Positions 41,471 through 51,376 are shown, numbered from the stretch's first letter. The stretch: DNA of 64,000 nucleotides from Bryobacterales bacterium (GCA_020851555.1 JADZCM010000001.1:178344-242343), one strand, 5' to 3'. Made by a program: numbers and translations. Notes: generated by a model from the letters alone, not told the origin.

Positions 41471-43000
41471 TCAGCGAGGCGGACGGCTTCCCGCGCGGAT
41501 CTGGTCGAGGGCCGCCTTCATCGCGCGCACCCTCTCCGGCATGGCGGCGGCGAGATTCCTGGTTTCGCCACGGTCGGCGGTCACGTCATAAAGCTGGGGC
41601 TCCGGATCGATCCCGGTCTCGATATTGACGTTCTTGTTGAGCCGCTCGCCTTTTCCGGGCTCGATGTACTTCCACCGGCCTTGGCGGAGTGAAAGCGTGG
41701 AGCCCTGCTCCACCACTTCCTCGCGCCCGCGCTTGGAGTTCCCGAGCAGGGCCGGCAGCACGTCCACGCTGTCCGGCGCCGCAGCGGCGCCCGGCTTGAG
41801 GCCGGCGAGCGACGTCAAAGACCGCAGGAAGTCCACCTGGCTGACCAGCGCATCGGAAACTCCCCGTTTCACGCGGCCCGGCCAGTTCGCGATAAGCGGA
41901 ATGCAGGTTCCGGCTTCAAAGTTGCTGTACTTGCCCCCGCGCAACGGGCCGGCGGGCCGGTGCGCCCCGAGTTTCTCGACGGCCTCGTCCATGTAGCCGT
42001 CGTCAACAACCGGCCCGTTGTCGCTCGAAAACAGGACCAGCGTGTTGCCCGCGAGATGCAGCCGGTCCAGGGTCCGCAGGAGCTCGCCTACGCACCAGTC
42101 GAGCTGCGCTATGGCCCTGCCGCGAGGGCCCATGGTCGAGGCGCCGGCGAAGCGGTCGTGCGGCAGGCGAGGCACGTGTATGTCGTGGGTGGCGAAGTAC
42201 AGGAAGAACGGGCTTGCCTGGCTGGACTCAATGAAGCGGACGGCGCGGCGCGTGAAGACATCCGCCATGTCCTCGTCGACCCAAAGAGCCGACTTTCCGC
42301 CGGTCATGTATCCGATGCGGCTGACGCCGTTCACGATGGCCATGTCGTGCCCGTGGCTCGGGTGCATCTTCAGCAACTCGGGGTTCTTGGCCCCCGTGGG
42401 TTCCGAGCCTATCGGCGCCTGGTAACTGACCCGGATGGGATCCGCCGGGTCGAGGCCGGCCACGCGATGACCGTCGACGTAGACGCAGGGCACGCGGTCC
42501 CCGGTGGCGGGCATTATGAACGACTCGTCAAAACCGACTTCCAGCGGGCCGGGCCTAATCTCGCCGTTCCAGTCGACGGCGCCCCGGCCGAGCCCGAGAT
42601 GCCACTTGCCGACCACGCCCGTCCGGTAGCCCGCCTTCCGGAGCAGCGCGGGGAGCGTCTCACGCCCAGGCTCGATCAGCAGAGGCGCATCGCCCGGCAG
42701 GATGCGAGCCTCCTTACGGCGAAAAGCGTACTCCCCCGTCAGCAGCGAGTACCGCGCGGGGGTGCAGGTGGCGGCCGTGGAGTGCGCATCGGTGAACCGC
42801 AGGCCGGTGGCGGCCAGGCGGTCCAGATTCGGTGTCCGGACTCCCGTTGCGCCGTAGCAGCTCAGATCGCCGTAGCCCAGGTCGTCGGCGTAGATCAGCA
42901 GAATGTTGGGACGGGCGGCGGCCGCCTGAAGGCGCAGGCCGGCCAGCGCGGGCGCGAGCGCGGGAAGCGCCAGGAACGTTCGTCTGTCGATTCGGGACAT
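41471..43000 (-). CDS. Secreted sulfatase (Cys-type, arylsulfatase A-like)
   Basis: The 509-residue product has a Tat-like signal (MSRIDRRTFLALPALAPALAG) and the sulfatase domain: metal ligands in ILLIYADDLGYGDLSCYG, and the formylglycine motif CTPARYSLLTG, where Cys would be converted by a formylglycine-generating enzyme. Further metal residues are in LFSSDNGPVVDDG. The C-terminal region (EPQLYDVTADRGETRNLAA) is family-typical. No FGE gene is in the window. Substrate is not predictable. It converges with cinA and lies 74 bases after the S9 peptidase gene on the same strand. Confidence 0.92.
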   Translation of the reverse strand: MSRIDRRTFLALPALAPALAGLRLQAAAARPNILLIYADDLGYGDLSCYGATGVRTPNLDRLAATGLRFTDAHSTAATCTPARYSLLTGEYAFRRKEARILPGDAPLLIEPGRETLPALLRKAGYRTGVVGKWHLGLGRGAVDWNGEIRPGPLEVGFDESFIMPATGDRVPCVYVDGHRVAGLDPADPIRVSYQAPIGSEPTGAKNPELLKMHPSHGHDMAIVNGVSRIGYMTGGKSALWVDEDMADVFTRRAVRFIESSQASPFFLYFATHDIHVPRLPHDRFAGASTMGPRGRAIAQLDWCVGELLRTLDRLHLAGNTLVLFSSDNGPVVDDGYMDEAVEKLGAHRPAGPLRGGKYSNFEAGTCIPLIANWPGRVKRGVSDALVSQVDFLRSLTSLAGLKPGAAAAPDSVDVLPALLGNSKRGREEVVEQGSTLSLRQGRWKYIEPGKGERLNKNVNIETGIDPEPQLYDVTADRGETRNLAAAMPERVRAMKAALDQIRAGSRPPR

Positions 43001-43074
43001 AGTGGATCCTAAACGGTCAGGTGCGGACCGCATACATCATAACAAGCTCTGGAGAGATCCCTGCGCGGGCCCGC

Positions 43075-45096
43075 CTACGGCTTCTTCAGCCAGGAGTCCA
43101 GCCAGTCGATGACCGTGCGGTACCAGAAGACGGCGCTCTGGGGTTTCGAGATCCAGTGGCCTTCGTCGGGAAAGAGGAGCAGCTTCGAGGGGACGCCCTG
43201 GAGCTGGAGGGCCGTGAACATCTGTAGCCCCTGTCCCACGGGCACCCGATAGTCCAGCTCTCCGTGCGTGACCAGCGTCGGCGTGCGGAACTCCTTGACG
43301 AAGAAACTCGGGCTCCACCGGGCGTACATTTCAGGTTCGTCCCAGGGTTTCCCGCGGAACTCCCAGAGCGGAAACCAGAGTTCCTCGGTCTCGCCGAACA
43401 TACTCCGCAGATCGAAAACCCCGGCGTGCGAAACCAGGGCCCTGAAACGGCTGCTGTGCCCCGCCAGCCAGTTGATCATGTAACCGCCGTAGGAGGCGCC
43501 GGCCGCCGCCATGCGGCCTGCATCCGCATAGGGCTGGGCCGCCACGTGGTCGACTGTCTTCATGATGTCGTCGAAGACCTTCCCGCCCCAGTCGGCGTTG
43601 ATCTCGTCGGTGAACTTCTGTCCGTATCCCGTGGAGCCTCGCGGATTGGGCATGACCACGACGTAGCCGGCGGCGGCGAAGACCTGGGCGTTCCACCGGT
43701 AGGTCCAGCTCTCGCCCCACGCGCCCTGCGGACCGCCGTGAATCAGAAACAGCACCGGATATCTCGCGCCGGCCCTGAATCCCGGAGGGCGCACCAGGAA
43801 ACTGTGGACGCGGGCGGCTTCCGCCCCCTCCACCCAGAACTCCTCCGCGGGCGTCAGTGCGTGGCTGGCCAGCAGCGGCTCGTTCAACCTCGTGAGCGGC
43901 GTGGCGGCGCCCCCGGAGGAGGAGGCGCGGAAAATCTCCACGGGGCTGGAGGCGCTGTGTTCCGTGTAGACCATGGTCTTGCCGTCGGCGGTCAGTTGGA
44001 TGTCGTCCAGAGTGCTGGCGCCGCCGGCCACCAGGCGTGCGGCGCCGCCGGCGGCCGAGATCATCTGAATGGGCTGCCGTCCGCGGTCTTCGACGGTGAA
44101 AAACAGCCGGGATGAGTCCGCCGTCCAGGTGAAGCTGCCGACGGAGCGGTCCAGATTCTCGGTCAGGATGCGGGCCTCGCCGGTCGCCCGCTCCATGACG
44201 ACCAACCTCCAGCGGTCGCTCTCATAGCCGGCCCGGAGCTGCGTCCGGTAGGCCAGCAACTTCCCGTTGGGGGAGTACTGCGGGGAGTTGTCCGCTCCCA
44301 CGTTCAGGGTGATCTTGGTGGGCTGGCCGCCCTGTATGGGGACGACGTAGAGATCCGAGTTTGTACTGACGGCAGGCTCCGGATCGGTCTTCATGACATA
44401 GCAGAGTTCCTGGCCGTCCGGCGATAGAGCGTAGTCGTCCGGCCCCCCGAGAGAGAACGGAGGTACGTCCCGCGTGCCCGGGGTCAGGTCCCGTGGAGGC
44501 CCTCCGGCCAGTTCCACTGCCAGGATGTGCGTGCGCCGCAGCCCGCGCCAGTGGTTCCAGTGCCGGTAAAAGAGCGAGTCGTAAAGCCGTGCTTTCATGC
44601 GGGAAGCTTCTTCGGCGGCCAGCCTGCGCTGGTTGCAGGCTTCGTCGGGGCAGTCCGGATAGACCTCACTGGTGAAGATAAGGCGCTTGCCGTCCGGCGA
44701 GTACAGGACTCCGCCCGCCCCGGCGGCCAGACGGGTGATCTGCCTGGGGTTGGACCCGTCGGCGTTCATGAGCCAGACTTGGGGGGAGCCTCCCCGGTCC
44801 GAGATGAAAGCGATCTGCCGGGAGTCGGGCGACCAGCGGGGCCGTTCGTTGCTCGTCCCTTCTTTCGTGAGCGGAGTAGGGACGCCTCCGGCCAGCGGGA
44901 CAACGTAGATGTGGGCGGGCCGGGTGTTGTTCTCCAGGTCAATTCTCTCGGCCGTGAACGCCACGGCGCGGCCGTCGGGGGAGAGTTGCGGATCGCTGAT
45001 CCGCGCCACCCGCGTCAGCGCCTGCACGTCGAACGGCTCCCGCTGCGCCAGCAGCGCCGGCAGGAACAGGAGAAGCAGCGGAATCGCTCTCGCCAT
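43075..45096 (-). CDS. Secreted S9-family prolyl oligopeptidase-like peptidase
   Basis: The 673-residue product has a signal peptide (MARAIPLLLLFLPALLAQ), a WD-like propeller (DPQLSPDGRAVAFTAE, DNSPQYSPNGKLLAYRTQ) and a C-terminal alpha/beta hydrolase domain. The triad is visible: Ser in AAGASYGGYMINWLAGH, Asp in THGELDYRVPVGQ and His in LFPDEGHWISKPQ. It is of the dipeptidyl/acylaminoacyl peptidase type. A -10 box TACAAT (45104-45109) lies 7 bases before the ATG, so the mRNA may be leaderless; no ribosome site is visible. It is divergent from the carbonic anhydrase gene. Confidence 0.93.
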   Translation of the reverse strand: MARAIPLLLLFLPALLAQREPFDVQALTRVARISDPQLSPDGRAVAFTAERIDLENNTRPAHIYVVPLAGGVPTPLTKEGTSNERPRWSPDSRQIAFISDRGGSPQVWLMNADGSNPRQITRLAAGAGGVLYSPDGKRLIFTSEVYPDCPDEACNQRRLAAEEASRMKARLYDSLFYRHWNHWRGLRRTHILAVELAGGPPRDLTPGTRDVPPFSLGGPDDYALSPDGQELCYVMKTDPEPAVSTNSDLYVVPIQGGQPTKITLNVGADNSPQYSPNGKLLAYRTQLRAGYESDRWRLVVMERATGEARILTENLDRSVGSFTWTADSSRLFFTVEDRGRQPIQMISAAGGAARLVAGGASTLDDIQLTADGKTMVYTEHSASSPVEIFRASSSGGAATPLTRLNEPLLASHALTPAEEFWVEGAEAARVHSFLVRPPGFRAGARYPVLFLIHGGPQGAWGESWTYRWNAQVFAAAGYVVVMPNPRGSTGYGQKFTDEINADWGGKVFDDIMKTVDHVAAQPYADAGRMAAAGASYGGYMINWLAGHSSRFRALVSHAGVFDLRSMFGETEELWFPLWEFRGKPWDEPEMYARWSPSFFVKEFRTPTLVTHGELDYRVPVGQGLQMFTALQLQGVPSKLLLFPDEGHWISKPQSAVFWYRTVIDWLDSWLKKP

Positions 45097-45103
45097 AGTG
45101 AAG

Positions 45104-45109
45104 ATTGTA
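45104..45109 (-). promoter_or_regulatory. Candidate -10 box of the S9 peptidase gene
   Basis: On the minus strand TACAAT, five of six consensus bases, only 7 bases from the ATG at 45094-45096. The expected transcript would begin at the start codon. A weak TAGTGA lies 16 bases upstream as -35. Confidence 0.4.
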
Positions 45110-45164
45110 GCGCGGGGTGGGCTGTTCACTACCCTGTGCTAACATGAAGGACTCAATCACATCC

Positions 45165-45680
45165 ATGATTCGCGCCTTTCGCGGCGTCCGGCCCAGGATA
45201 GCCGCATCTGCATTTGTCGATCCCAGCGCCCAGGTTATCGGAGACGTCCAGATCGGGGAACGGTCCAGCATCTGGCCCAATGCCGTCCTGCGCGGGGACG
45301 TCAACTCGATTCGAATAGGGGATGACTCGAACATCCAGGACAACTGCGTGGTCCATGTCGACATCGGAGACTGCGCCACGGCTATCGGCAACCGCGTGAC
45401 GGTCGGCCATGCAGCCGTGCTGCACGGCTGCTCGGTTGAGGATGACTGCCTGATCGGGATGTCCGCCACGGTGCTTAACCGGGCCCGCATCGGGCGGGGT
45501 TCGGTGGTCGGCGCCGGGAGCGTGATCCCCGAGGGAGCCGAGATACCGCCGGGCAGCCTGGTTCTGGGAGTGCCCGGGCAGGTGCGCCGCCTGGTCAGCG
45601 AGGAGGAGCGTGCCCGCTTCACGGCCAATTGCGCCAGCTACGTGGACTACGGCAGGGCGTACAAGGAAGAGACGCCGTGA
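45165..45680 (+). CDS. Gamma-class carbonic anhydrase-like hexapeptide protein
   Basis: This is a left-handed beta-helix protein of the gamma carbonic anhydrase (Cam/CaiE/YrdA) family, about 171 residues. The three metal-binding histidines are in place: NCVVHVD, and GHAAVLHG with two. The Glu and Asn of the Cam acidic loop are absent, as in the CamH/YrdA branch, so zinc binding is likely and activity is uncertain. The start is taken as ATG 45165 (MIRAFRGVRPRIA), with AAGGA upstream; an ATG at 45144 is also in frame. The stop overlaps the hisS GTG by 4 bases. Confidence 0.88.
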   Translation: MIRAFRGVRPRIAASAFVDPSAQVIGDVQIGERSSIWPNAVLRGDVNSIRIGDDSNIQDNCVVHVDIGDCATAIGNRVTVGHAAVLHGCSVEDDCLIGMSATVLNRARIGRGSVVGAGSVIPEGAEIPPGSLVLGVPGQVRRLVSEEERARFTANCASYVDYGRAYKEETP

Positions 45681-46936
45681 TCCGGGCGGTGAAGGGCACC
45701 CGCGACATACTCCCCCCGGCGACCGATCTCTGGAACCGCGTCGAGCAGCAGGCCCGCGCGGTCTTCCACTCCTACAACTACCACGAGATCCGCACCCCCA
45801 TTTTCGAGGAGACGCTGCTGTTCACCCGCGGCGTGGGTGAGGACACCGACATCGTGACGAAGGAGATGTACACCTTCACCGACCGCGACGGCTCCTCGCT
45901 CACCCTCCGGCCCGAGTGTACCGCTTCGGTAATGCGGGCGGTGGTCGAGCACCGCCTGGACCAGCAAGCCGGCCAGCTCAAGCTCTACTACATGGGGCCG
46001 ATGTTCCGGCGGGAAAGGCCGCAGAAAGGACGCTTCCGGCAGTTCTACCAGATCGGCGCGGAGGCCATCGGCTCCGAGGCTCCGGCCGTGGACGCGGAAA
46101 TGGTGGAAGTGGCCGCGGAAGTCCTGCGCTCGGCCGGGCTTTCGGACTTCCAACTGCTCATCAACTCGGTGGGTTGCCCGGAATGCCGCCCGAAGTTCGT
46201 GTCCGGCCTTCAGGCCAGGCTCAGGGCCGTGGCCGCCTCCCTCTGTAGCGATTGCCGCCGCCGCGTGGAAACAAACCCGCTGCGGGTGCTCGACTGCAAG
46301 GTGCCCGGGGACCAGCCCGTTATCGACCGGTTGCCCTCGATTCTGGACTGTCTCTGCGCCGCCTGCCGGGATCACTTCGACGCCGTGCTGGCGCTCATCA
46401 CAGACCGTGGAATCGCTTTCGAGCTCCGGCCTCGCCTGGTCCGCGGGCTGGATTACTACATGCGCACCACCTTCGAGATCACGCACGGCGCTCTGGGCGC
46501 CCAGAACTCGGTGCTGGGAGGAGGACGCTATGACGGCCTGGCGCAAGCGCTCGGATCCAAGGTCCGGCTGCCGGGAATCGGGTTCTCCATCGGCGAGGAC
46601 CGGTTGCTGATGACCCTTCAGGAACAAGCCGGCAGCGCCGCGCAGGAAGGGCCGGATCTCTTCATCGCTCCGCTGGGGGAAGAGGCGTTTCGTGCCGCCG
46701 CCAGGCTGGCGCTGGGGCTCCGGCGCGCCGGCGTCTCGGTGGAAATGGCCTTGGATGCCAGGCTGAAGCGCTCGCTCGAAGTCGCCAACAAGCTCCGGGC
46801 CCGCTATGCCCTGATTTTGGGCGCCGACGAGATGGCCGCCGGCAACTACCAGCTAAAAGATCTGATCACCGGGGACCAGCAGACGGTGTCCAGGGACGAG
46901 TTGTTCGAGAGGCTGAGAGCAAGACATGCAGGGTAA
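45677..46936 (+). CDS. hisS: Histidyl-tRNA synthetase
   Basis: HisRS charges tRNA-His. The 419-residue class II synthetase has the normal landmarks: [16 protein letters not shown] at the start, motif 2 ([28 protein letters not shown]), the HisA motif [12 protein letters not shown], then GGGRYDGLA, and the anticodon domain ending [18 protein letters not shown]. It starts with GTG at 45677, overlapping the upstream stop (GTGA). aspS overlaps its end by 11 bases, the common hisS-aspS pairing. Confidence 0.96.
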   Translation: MIRAVKGTRDILPPATDLWNRVEQQARAVFHSYNYHEIRTPIFEETLLFTRGVGEDTDIVTKEMYTFTDRDGSSLTLRPECTASVMRAVVEHRLDQQAGQLKLYYMGPMFRRERPQKGRFRQFYQIGAEAIGSEAPAVDAEMVEVAAEVLRSAGLSDFQLLINSVGCPECRPKFVSGLQARLRAVAASLCSDCRRRVETNPLRVLDCKVPGDQPVIDRLPSILDCLCAACRDHFDAVLALITDRGIAFELRPRLVRGLDYYMRTTFEITHGALGAQNSVLGGGRYDGLAQALGSKVRLPGIGFSIGEDRLLMTLQEQAGSAAQEGPDLFIAPLGEEAFRAAARLALGLRRAGVSVEMALDARLKRSLEVANKLRARYALILGADEMAAGNYQLKDLITGDQQTVSRDELFERLRARHAG

Positions 46937-48710
46937 CCCACCTTTGGATTTCCTCGGAGAATTGAGACGGACGCACACTTGCGGCCAGATCCGCGCCGCC
47001 GACGAGGGCGCACGGGTTCTGGTCATGGGCTGGGTGCACCGGAGGCACGACCTCGGCGGGATCATCTTCATCCACCTGCGGGACCGGGACGGCATAACCC
47101 AGGTGGTGTTTCGCGCCGAGGAGAGCTCCAGGCTGCACGAGAAGGCCGAATCGCTGCGCTCGGAGTATGTCATCGCCGCGCAGGGGCTTGTGGTGCGGCG
47201 GTCGCCCGAGACGGTCAACCCGAACCTGGAAACCGGCGAGGTTGAGGTGGTCGCCGACGAGCTCTGGATCCTGAACGAATCCAGAACCCCGCCGTTCCCC
47301 ATGGAAGAAGAGGTGGACGTCACCGAGGAGGCGCGGCTGAAGCACCGTTACGTGGATCTGCGCCGGCCCCGCATGCAGCGGAATATCATCCTCCGGTCCA
47401 GGATCTCTTTCGCCGTGCGGGAGCAGCTCACCTCCATGGGGTTCCTGGAGATCGAGACGCCTTTCATGACCCGCTCTACGCCGGAAGGCGCCCGGGACTA
47501 CCTGGTGCCCAGCCGTGTGCAGCGCGGGAGGTTTTACGCGCTTCCGCAATCGCCGCAGATCTTCAAGCAGCTTCTCATGGTCAGCGGCTTCGAGAAGTAC
47601 TTCCAGATCGTACGCTGCTTCCGCGACGAGGACCTCCGCGCGGACCGGCAGCCGGAGTTCACGCAGATCGACCTGGAGATGTCCTTTCCGCAACAGGAGC
47701 GCATCTTCGAGGTCGTCGAGCCGCTGGTGAAGCGCGTCGCCGCCACCGCCGGCTTCCAGGTCGAGGGGGAGTTTCCCCGGCTGACCTACCAGCAGGCGAT
47801 GAGATCGTACGGCATCGATAAGCCCGACCTGCGGATTCCGCCGTTCCATTGTGTCGAGGACCTCTTCCCCGGCAGCGGACTGACCGCGGAAGGACTGCCG
47901 CTGGTCGCCGTGAACATCCCAAAGACCGGCACGCTGAGCCGCAAGGAGCGCGACGAACTGAAGGCCTTCGGCCTCGAGCGGGGCCTCCGCGTCTACGACG
48001 ACGTCAAGCGCCTGGAGCGGGACTTCCCGGAGCCGATGGCGGCCGTGCGGAAACGTACCGGCGCGGGTGAGGACGATTTGCTGCTGGTGGCGGGATGGCC
48101 GGGGGAGTCCAAAGGCCAGCGGCCGTCGGAAACCGTCCTGCAAGCCTGCGGACAACTCCGGCTGTTCGCCGCCCAGAAGTACAACGACCGCCACAAGCTG
48201 CTTGACCCACGGGATTTCAGGTTTCTGTGGGTTGTGGACTTCCCCATGTTCGAGTGGAATGAGGAAGAGCGGCGGTGGGACGCCGCGCACCACCCGTTCA
48301 CTTCGGTGCACGATGAGGATCTCGACAAACTCACCACGGCTCCAGCGCTGTGCCGGGCCAAGTCGTACGATCTGGTGCTGAACGGCATGGAACTCGGCTC
48401 GGGTTCGATTCGTATTCACCGCCGGGACGTGCAGGCCCGGGTCTTCGCGGCCCTGGGCCTGAGTGATGAAGAGGCCCGCCACAAGTTCGGATTCCTGCTG
48501 GAGGCGCTGGAATACGGGGCGCCTCCGCACGGCGGTATTGCCCTGGGTCTGGACCGCCTGGTCATGATCCTGGCCGGCGAGTCCTCCATACGCGATGTGA
48601 TCCCGTTCCCCAAGACGGCGCGAGGCACCGACCTGATGTGCGAGGCTCCTTCGACGATTTCAGAACGGCAACTGCGGGAGCTGGGGATCTCCGTCAAGAA
48701 AAGCGAGTAG
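46926..48710 (+). CDS. aspS: Aspartyl-tRNA synthetase
   Basis: AspRS charges tRNA-Asp, or both Asp and Asn tRNAs if non-discriminating; which applies cannot be told here. The 594-residue protein is bacterial-type: OB domain ([23 protein letters not shown]), motif 2 ([26 protein letters not shown]), GAD insertion (about residues 290-420) and motif 3 ([28 protein letters not shown]). The start ATG at 46926 lies inside the end of hisS. Its last 17 bases overlap the convergent membrane protein gene. Confidence 0.96.
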   Translation: MQGNPPLDFLGELRRTHTCGQIRAADEGARVLVMGWVHRRHDLGGIIFIHLRDRDGITQVVFRAEESSRLHEKAESLRSEYVIAAQGLVVRRSPETVNPNLETGEVEVVADELWILNESRTPPFPMEEEVDVTEEARLKHRYVDLRRPRMQRNIILRSRISFAVREQLTSMGFLEIETPFMTRSTPEGARDYLVPSRVQRGRFYALPQSPQIFKQLLMVSGFEKYFQIVRCFRDEDLRADRQPEFTQIDLEMSFPQQERIFEVVEPLVKRVAATAGFQVEGEFPRLTYQQAMRSYGIDKPDLRIPPFHCVEDLFPGSGLTAEGLPLVAVNIPKTGTLSRKERDELKAFGLERGLRVYDDVKRLERDFPEPMAAVRKRTGAGEDDLLLVAGWPGESKGQRPSETVLQACGQLRLFAAQKYNDRHKLLDPRDFRFLWVVDFPMFEWNEEERRWDAAHHPFTSVHDEDLDKLTTAPALCRAKSYDLVLNGMELGSGSIRIHRRDVQARVFAALGLSDEEARHKFGFLLEALEYGAPPHGGIALGLDRLVMILAGESSIRDVIPFPKTARGTDLMCEAPSTISERQLRELGISVKKSE

Positions 48711-49368
48711 CGGGGCTCTGCGCGGGCGTGCGCGGGCGGAACGCCTGCCACCAGATGTACAGGCAGAGCAGATGCGACAGCACCAAGACCAGATTACCCG
48801 CGGTCCAGGCTGAAGGAGATATCTGCCGCAGAGAGTGCCCGATGGCCTTGCCGGCCATTTGGATCCCCATTCCGCCGGTCACCGAAAGCAACGTCCGGTC
48901 CCCGGCGCGATTCTGAATCAGAACGGCCCAGAGGCCGAGATTGAGGATGACAGCCAGGAAACCGAGGTTCCTGCTGAGGCTCGTCATCCAGAACCCTAGT
49001 CCCCTGGGGTCTTTCGTGAACACCGCCGAAGCCAGGATGATTACGAACACTGCACTCCACATCAGCCGGGCCAGCATGTTGCGGCGCGGACTCTGCTCCA
49101 GCGCCCGGTGAACAAAAGACAAGACCACGAGAAAGATCATGGTCTGGCGCAGGGCATCGGAAAGCCAGTAATAGCGCGAGACCCGGCTGAAGAGATGCTC
49201 GTTGTAGAAGACCGCGGCGTCCGTCACCGTCGTCAGAAACAGCACCACGACATACACGAAAAAAACCCGGTATCTCGAGACGCCTTCTCGTAGGAACCCC
49301 GCGATCAGCAGCAACTGCAAGGCAATCCCCGCGCTCGATAACACCATCCAGACAAGGCGCATACCCAT
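48694..49368 (-). CDS. Hypothetical multi-pass membrane protein
   Basis: The product, about 224 residues, has six or seven hydrophobic segments: [42 protein letters not shown], then around [43 protein letters not shown] and [18 protein letters not shown]. Aromatic and basic loops lie between. I know similar unnamed proteins from memory of Acidobacteriota genomes, but no function. The start is uncertain (ATG at 49368, 49362 or upstream). It overlaps the aspS end by 17 bases and lies 120 bases downstream of the small repeat protein on the same strand, so the two may be co-transcribed. Confidence 0.7.
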   Translation of the reverse strand: MGMRLVWMVLSSAGIALQLLLIAGFLREGVSRYRVFFVYVVVLFLTTVTDAAVFYNEHLFSRVSRYYWLSDALRQTMIFLVVLSFVHRALEQSPRRNMLARLMWSAVFVIILASAVFTKDPRGLGFWMTSLSRNLGFLAVILNLGLWAVLIQNRAGDRTLLSVTGGMGIQMAGKAIGHSLRQISPSAWTAGNLVLVLSHLLCLYIWWQAFRPRTPAQSPATRFS

Positions 49369-49488
49369 CCGGCGATTGCCGTTTCCCAATTCTGCCGGAT
49401 GTTCACGAGCCTGTCAATCGCTCCATTCGCCAACCGTTCTATACCACGCGTCGGCTCAGGCCACGCGCCCCGAGCGTACTGGGTGCGC

Positions 49489-49764
49489 CTAAGCCAGCGC
49501 CAGCCACGGGGTATCCGGGTTGGGCGGCGGGAACGGGCTCTGCGCCAGCGCCAGCCACGGGGTATCCGGATTGGGCGGCGGGAACGGACTCTGACTGAGT
49601 TGCACCGACTGCCGTTCGGGCAATAAGCCCGCGCCGAACGCAGGGAGCGGCCCACCGGTGAGCCAGCTTACGCTAACTGCGAGAAAGCACGAAATGCAGA
49701 CCATGGCACACACGAACTTACTTTCAGCCAAGCGATACATGAGTGTCTCCTTTTTCATGTGCAT
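49489..49764 (-). CDS. Small secreted protein with tandem 17-residue repeat
   Basis: The product has 91 codons from the ATG at 49762-49764 or 83 from the ATG at 49738-49740. Both are preceded by a good ribosome site: GGAGAG with 7 bases, or AAGGAGA with 6 bases spacing. The N terminus (LAESKFVCAMVCISCFLAVSVSWLTG) is a signal peptide or one membrane segment. The rest ends in two copies of QSPFPPPNPDTPWLALA, each closing with A-L-A. No relative is known to me. A small secreted peptide precursor or a cell-surface protein are options. A palindrome lies upstream. The 17-residue repeat equals a 51-base DNA duplication with 48 of 51 bases identical, so one unit is recently copied or kept by selection. 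Confidence 0.65.
   Translation of the reverse strand: MHMKKETLMYRLAESKFVCAMVCISCFLAVSVSWLTGGPLPAFGAGLLPERQSVQLSQSPFPPPNPDTPWLALAQSPFPPPNPDTPWLALA
49492..49593 (-). repeat. Tandem 51-bp direct repeat, two copies
   Basis: The units are 49492-49542 and 49543-49593. They differ at three positions, and the encoded 17 residues are identical. The repeat is in frame and forms the C-terminal half of the small secreted protein. Confidence 0.95.
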
Positions 49765-49813
49765 AGTTATCTCTCCACCAAGAACACTGGTATTTAGAGA
49801 TCTATGCGGGTTT

Positions 49814-49828
49814 TAGAATGTCATTCTA
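49814..49828. promoter_or_regulatory. Perfect 15-bp palindrome upstream of the small repeat protein
   Basis: TAGAATG-T-CATTCTA is a perfect 7-bp inverted repeat with a single central base, 50 bases before the ATG at 49764. It lies in an AT-richer stretch, where a promoter for the small gene would be. It has operator-like form. No clear -35/-10 pair can be assigned beside it. Confidence 0.5.
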
Positions 49829-50224
49829 TCTAAGGTGACGCCCATAGGGTGGATAGGATGATTCCGTAGCGTATTCCCAGCGGCATACCCGATACTCCAT
49901 TCGATAGCATCGCCGGCCGGAAAGAGGTCCACACTGGGGTGCAGGCGCACAAGCCCAACCGGAGGAAGGGGTTCCGGTGGACGCGGGAGACTTCAATGCC
50001 GGACGGGTTTCACGAAGGGGGAGTGAGCTGCGGCCATAGACGCTGGCGGCGGCCGGCTGCCGTAACGTCTTCCGATCCGGCAGGGAGTATTCAGGAACGG
50101 CTTATGTTAGGTGGCTGAATAAGTCTAAGAGGCGCCCGGCTCGGCCGGCACGCACGCTGTCACTGTGTCTGAGAACCCTGCGCTTACTCAGAGCGCCGCC
50201 GCGAGCGGTCCTCTCCGGGCCGGG
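49829..50224. other. Gene-free stretch between the small repeat protein and csm5
   Basis: No convincing gene, tRNA or repeat is seen in these 396 bases. There is no CRISPR array: no unit of 25-40 bases recurs. One 6-bp hairpin (ACCGGA, 9-base loop, TCCGGT) lies near 49958-49978. The stretch could carry the 3' end of the csm transcript and the leader of the small gene. Confidence 0.6.
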
Positions 50225-51376
50225 CTAGTCGACCTCAAGAAGTGCCCAACCCGGGAGGGTGGCCGGCCGGTCCTCAAGAAAGACGATGCGCCGTGTCTTG
50301 GGGAAGGGAAACCCGTGGTAGGGACTTCGCAAAAGCCTGGCTTGCTCCATCATCTTGCGATAGGCCGGCTCCTCCGTCTTGAGCCAGGCCACGTGAGCCA
50401 GCAGCCCGGCTCCCCAGCCAAGACAAAGAAGGCAGCGGCGGGTGGATGGCTCGATGGCGGCCAATCGCTCTGCCAGGTGATCCAACTCCTGCCTCACACG
50501 CTCCAGGCCGGCGATCTCGGCGTAGCGTTTCTGGCTTTCCAGCAGGGCGGATGCGTACCTGTTGGCGGCATCGAAAAACGCGCCGTGCGCGACCGGGTCC
50601 CGCCAGTTGAGAGCCTTCAGAATCTCGGGACGGCGGAGGAATCCGCTCTCGGCCCAGCCGCCCTCAAAAACGGCGCCCGGCGAGGCCATCTCGGCGAACA
50701 ACGGTGTGCTCTCCTGGGGCCGCGCCCCGCTGACGGAGCCCTTGGCGCTCAGCTTCCAGGCAAGTTCCACCCCCTCCGCCCGGCTCCGGGCTGCCAGGGA
50801 AGCGACACGCAGCAGGTAGATCTTCATGACCGCCGGCGAAACGGGGTCGGAGTCAGCGACGCTCACCGCCCGCATGCGGCTGGCTCCGCCGGAGCCCACT
50901 ATGCGGTCCTCGAACACCTCGCCGGGACGCCTGCCGGGGCGATCCCCCTGGAGTTGAGCGGCCGCCTTTTCCAGGCTGCCTTCTTTCAGTCCCGCGAACA
51001 CCAGGCCCATGCGCAAGGCCCCTCGCAGGGCGCTTCCGGGAAGGTAGGGCCCTTGAGGTCCGGCGGCGAAGGTCGGTATGTGCAGGTTCTCCGCGGGGGA
51101 GCGCTCCCAATACGAAGCGGCCGAGCCATGCTCGAAGGGGATGCGGCGGTCGGCGAAGTTCTGGGCGAAGCCGCCCCAAGAGGCGAAATCGAGCTTCTCC
51201 GCCCGCTTCAACTGCTGCAAGTACCCGTCGAGCCGCGGCCCCTTGGCAAGCAGGCGGAAGATGCGCCTCTGGTCGAGCACATTGACGTGGTCCTTCCACA
51301 CCATGTAGTCGATGGGCGACAACTTGCGGCCGTCGCCGGCCAGCACGGGCGTCAGGCACGTGAGACGGTATCTCAC
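50225..51376 (-). CDS. csm5: Type III-A CRISPR RAMP protein Csm5
   Basis: Csm5 caps the 3' (crRNA tail) end of the Csm complex and is needed for crRNA maturation. The 383-residue product begins VRYRLTCLTPVLAGDGRKLSPIDYMVWKD, the Csm5 opening in which RAMP strand 1 leads into the IDYM motif. It has the glycine-rich loop YLPGSALRGALR and a RAMP-like segment at SGGASRMRAVSVADSD. The GTG start (51374-51376) overlaps the csm4 stop (GTGA) and has a GGGAGGTG ribosome site. A longer frame to 51766 was not used. It is the last gene of the operon; no cas6 follows. Confidence 0.88.
   Translation of the reverse strand: MRYRLTCLTPVLAGDGRKLSPIDYMVWKDHVNVLDQRRIFRLLAKGPRLDGYLQQLKRAEKLDFASWGGFAQNFADRRIPFEHGSAASYWERSPAENLHIPTFAAGPQGPYLPGSALRGALRMGLVFAGLKEGSLEKAAAQLQGDRPGRRPGEVFEDRIVGSGGASRMRAVSVADSDPVSPAVMKIYLLRVASLAARSRAEGVELAWKLSAKGSVSGARPQESTPLFAEMASPGAVFEGGWAESGFLRRPEILKALNWRDPVAHGAFFDAANRYASALLESQKRYAEIAGLERVRQELDHLAERLAAIEPSTRRCLLCLGWGAGLLAHVAWLKTEEPAYRKMMEQARLLRSPYHGFPFPKTRRIVFLEDRPATLPGWALLEVD

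Noticed and set aside
49829..50224. Possible CRISPR array or group II intron remnant beside csm5
   Set aside because: No unit of 25-40 bases repeats, and no intron domain V or reverse transcriptase fragment can be made out by eye. Only a weak hairpin is visible.
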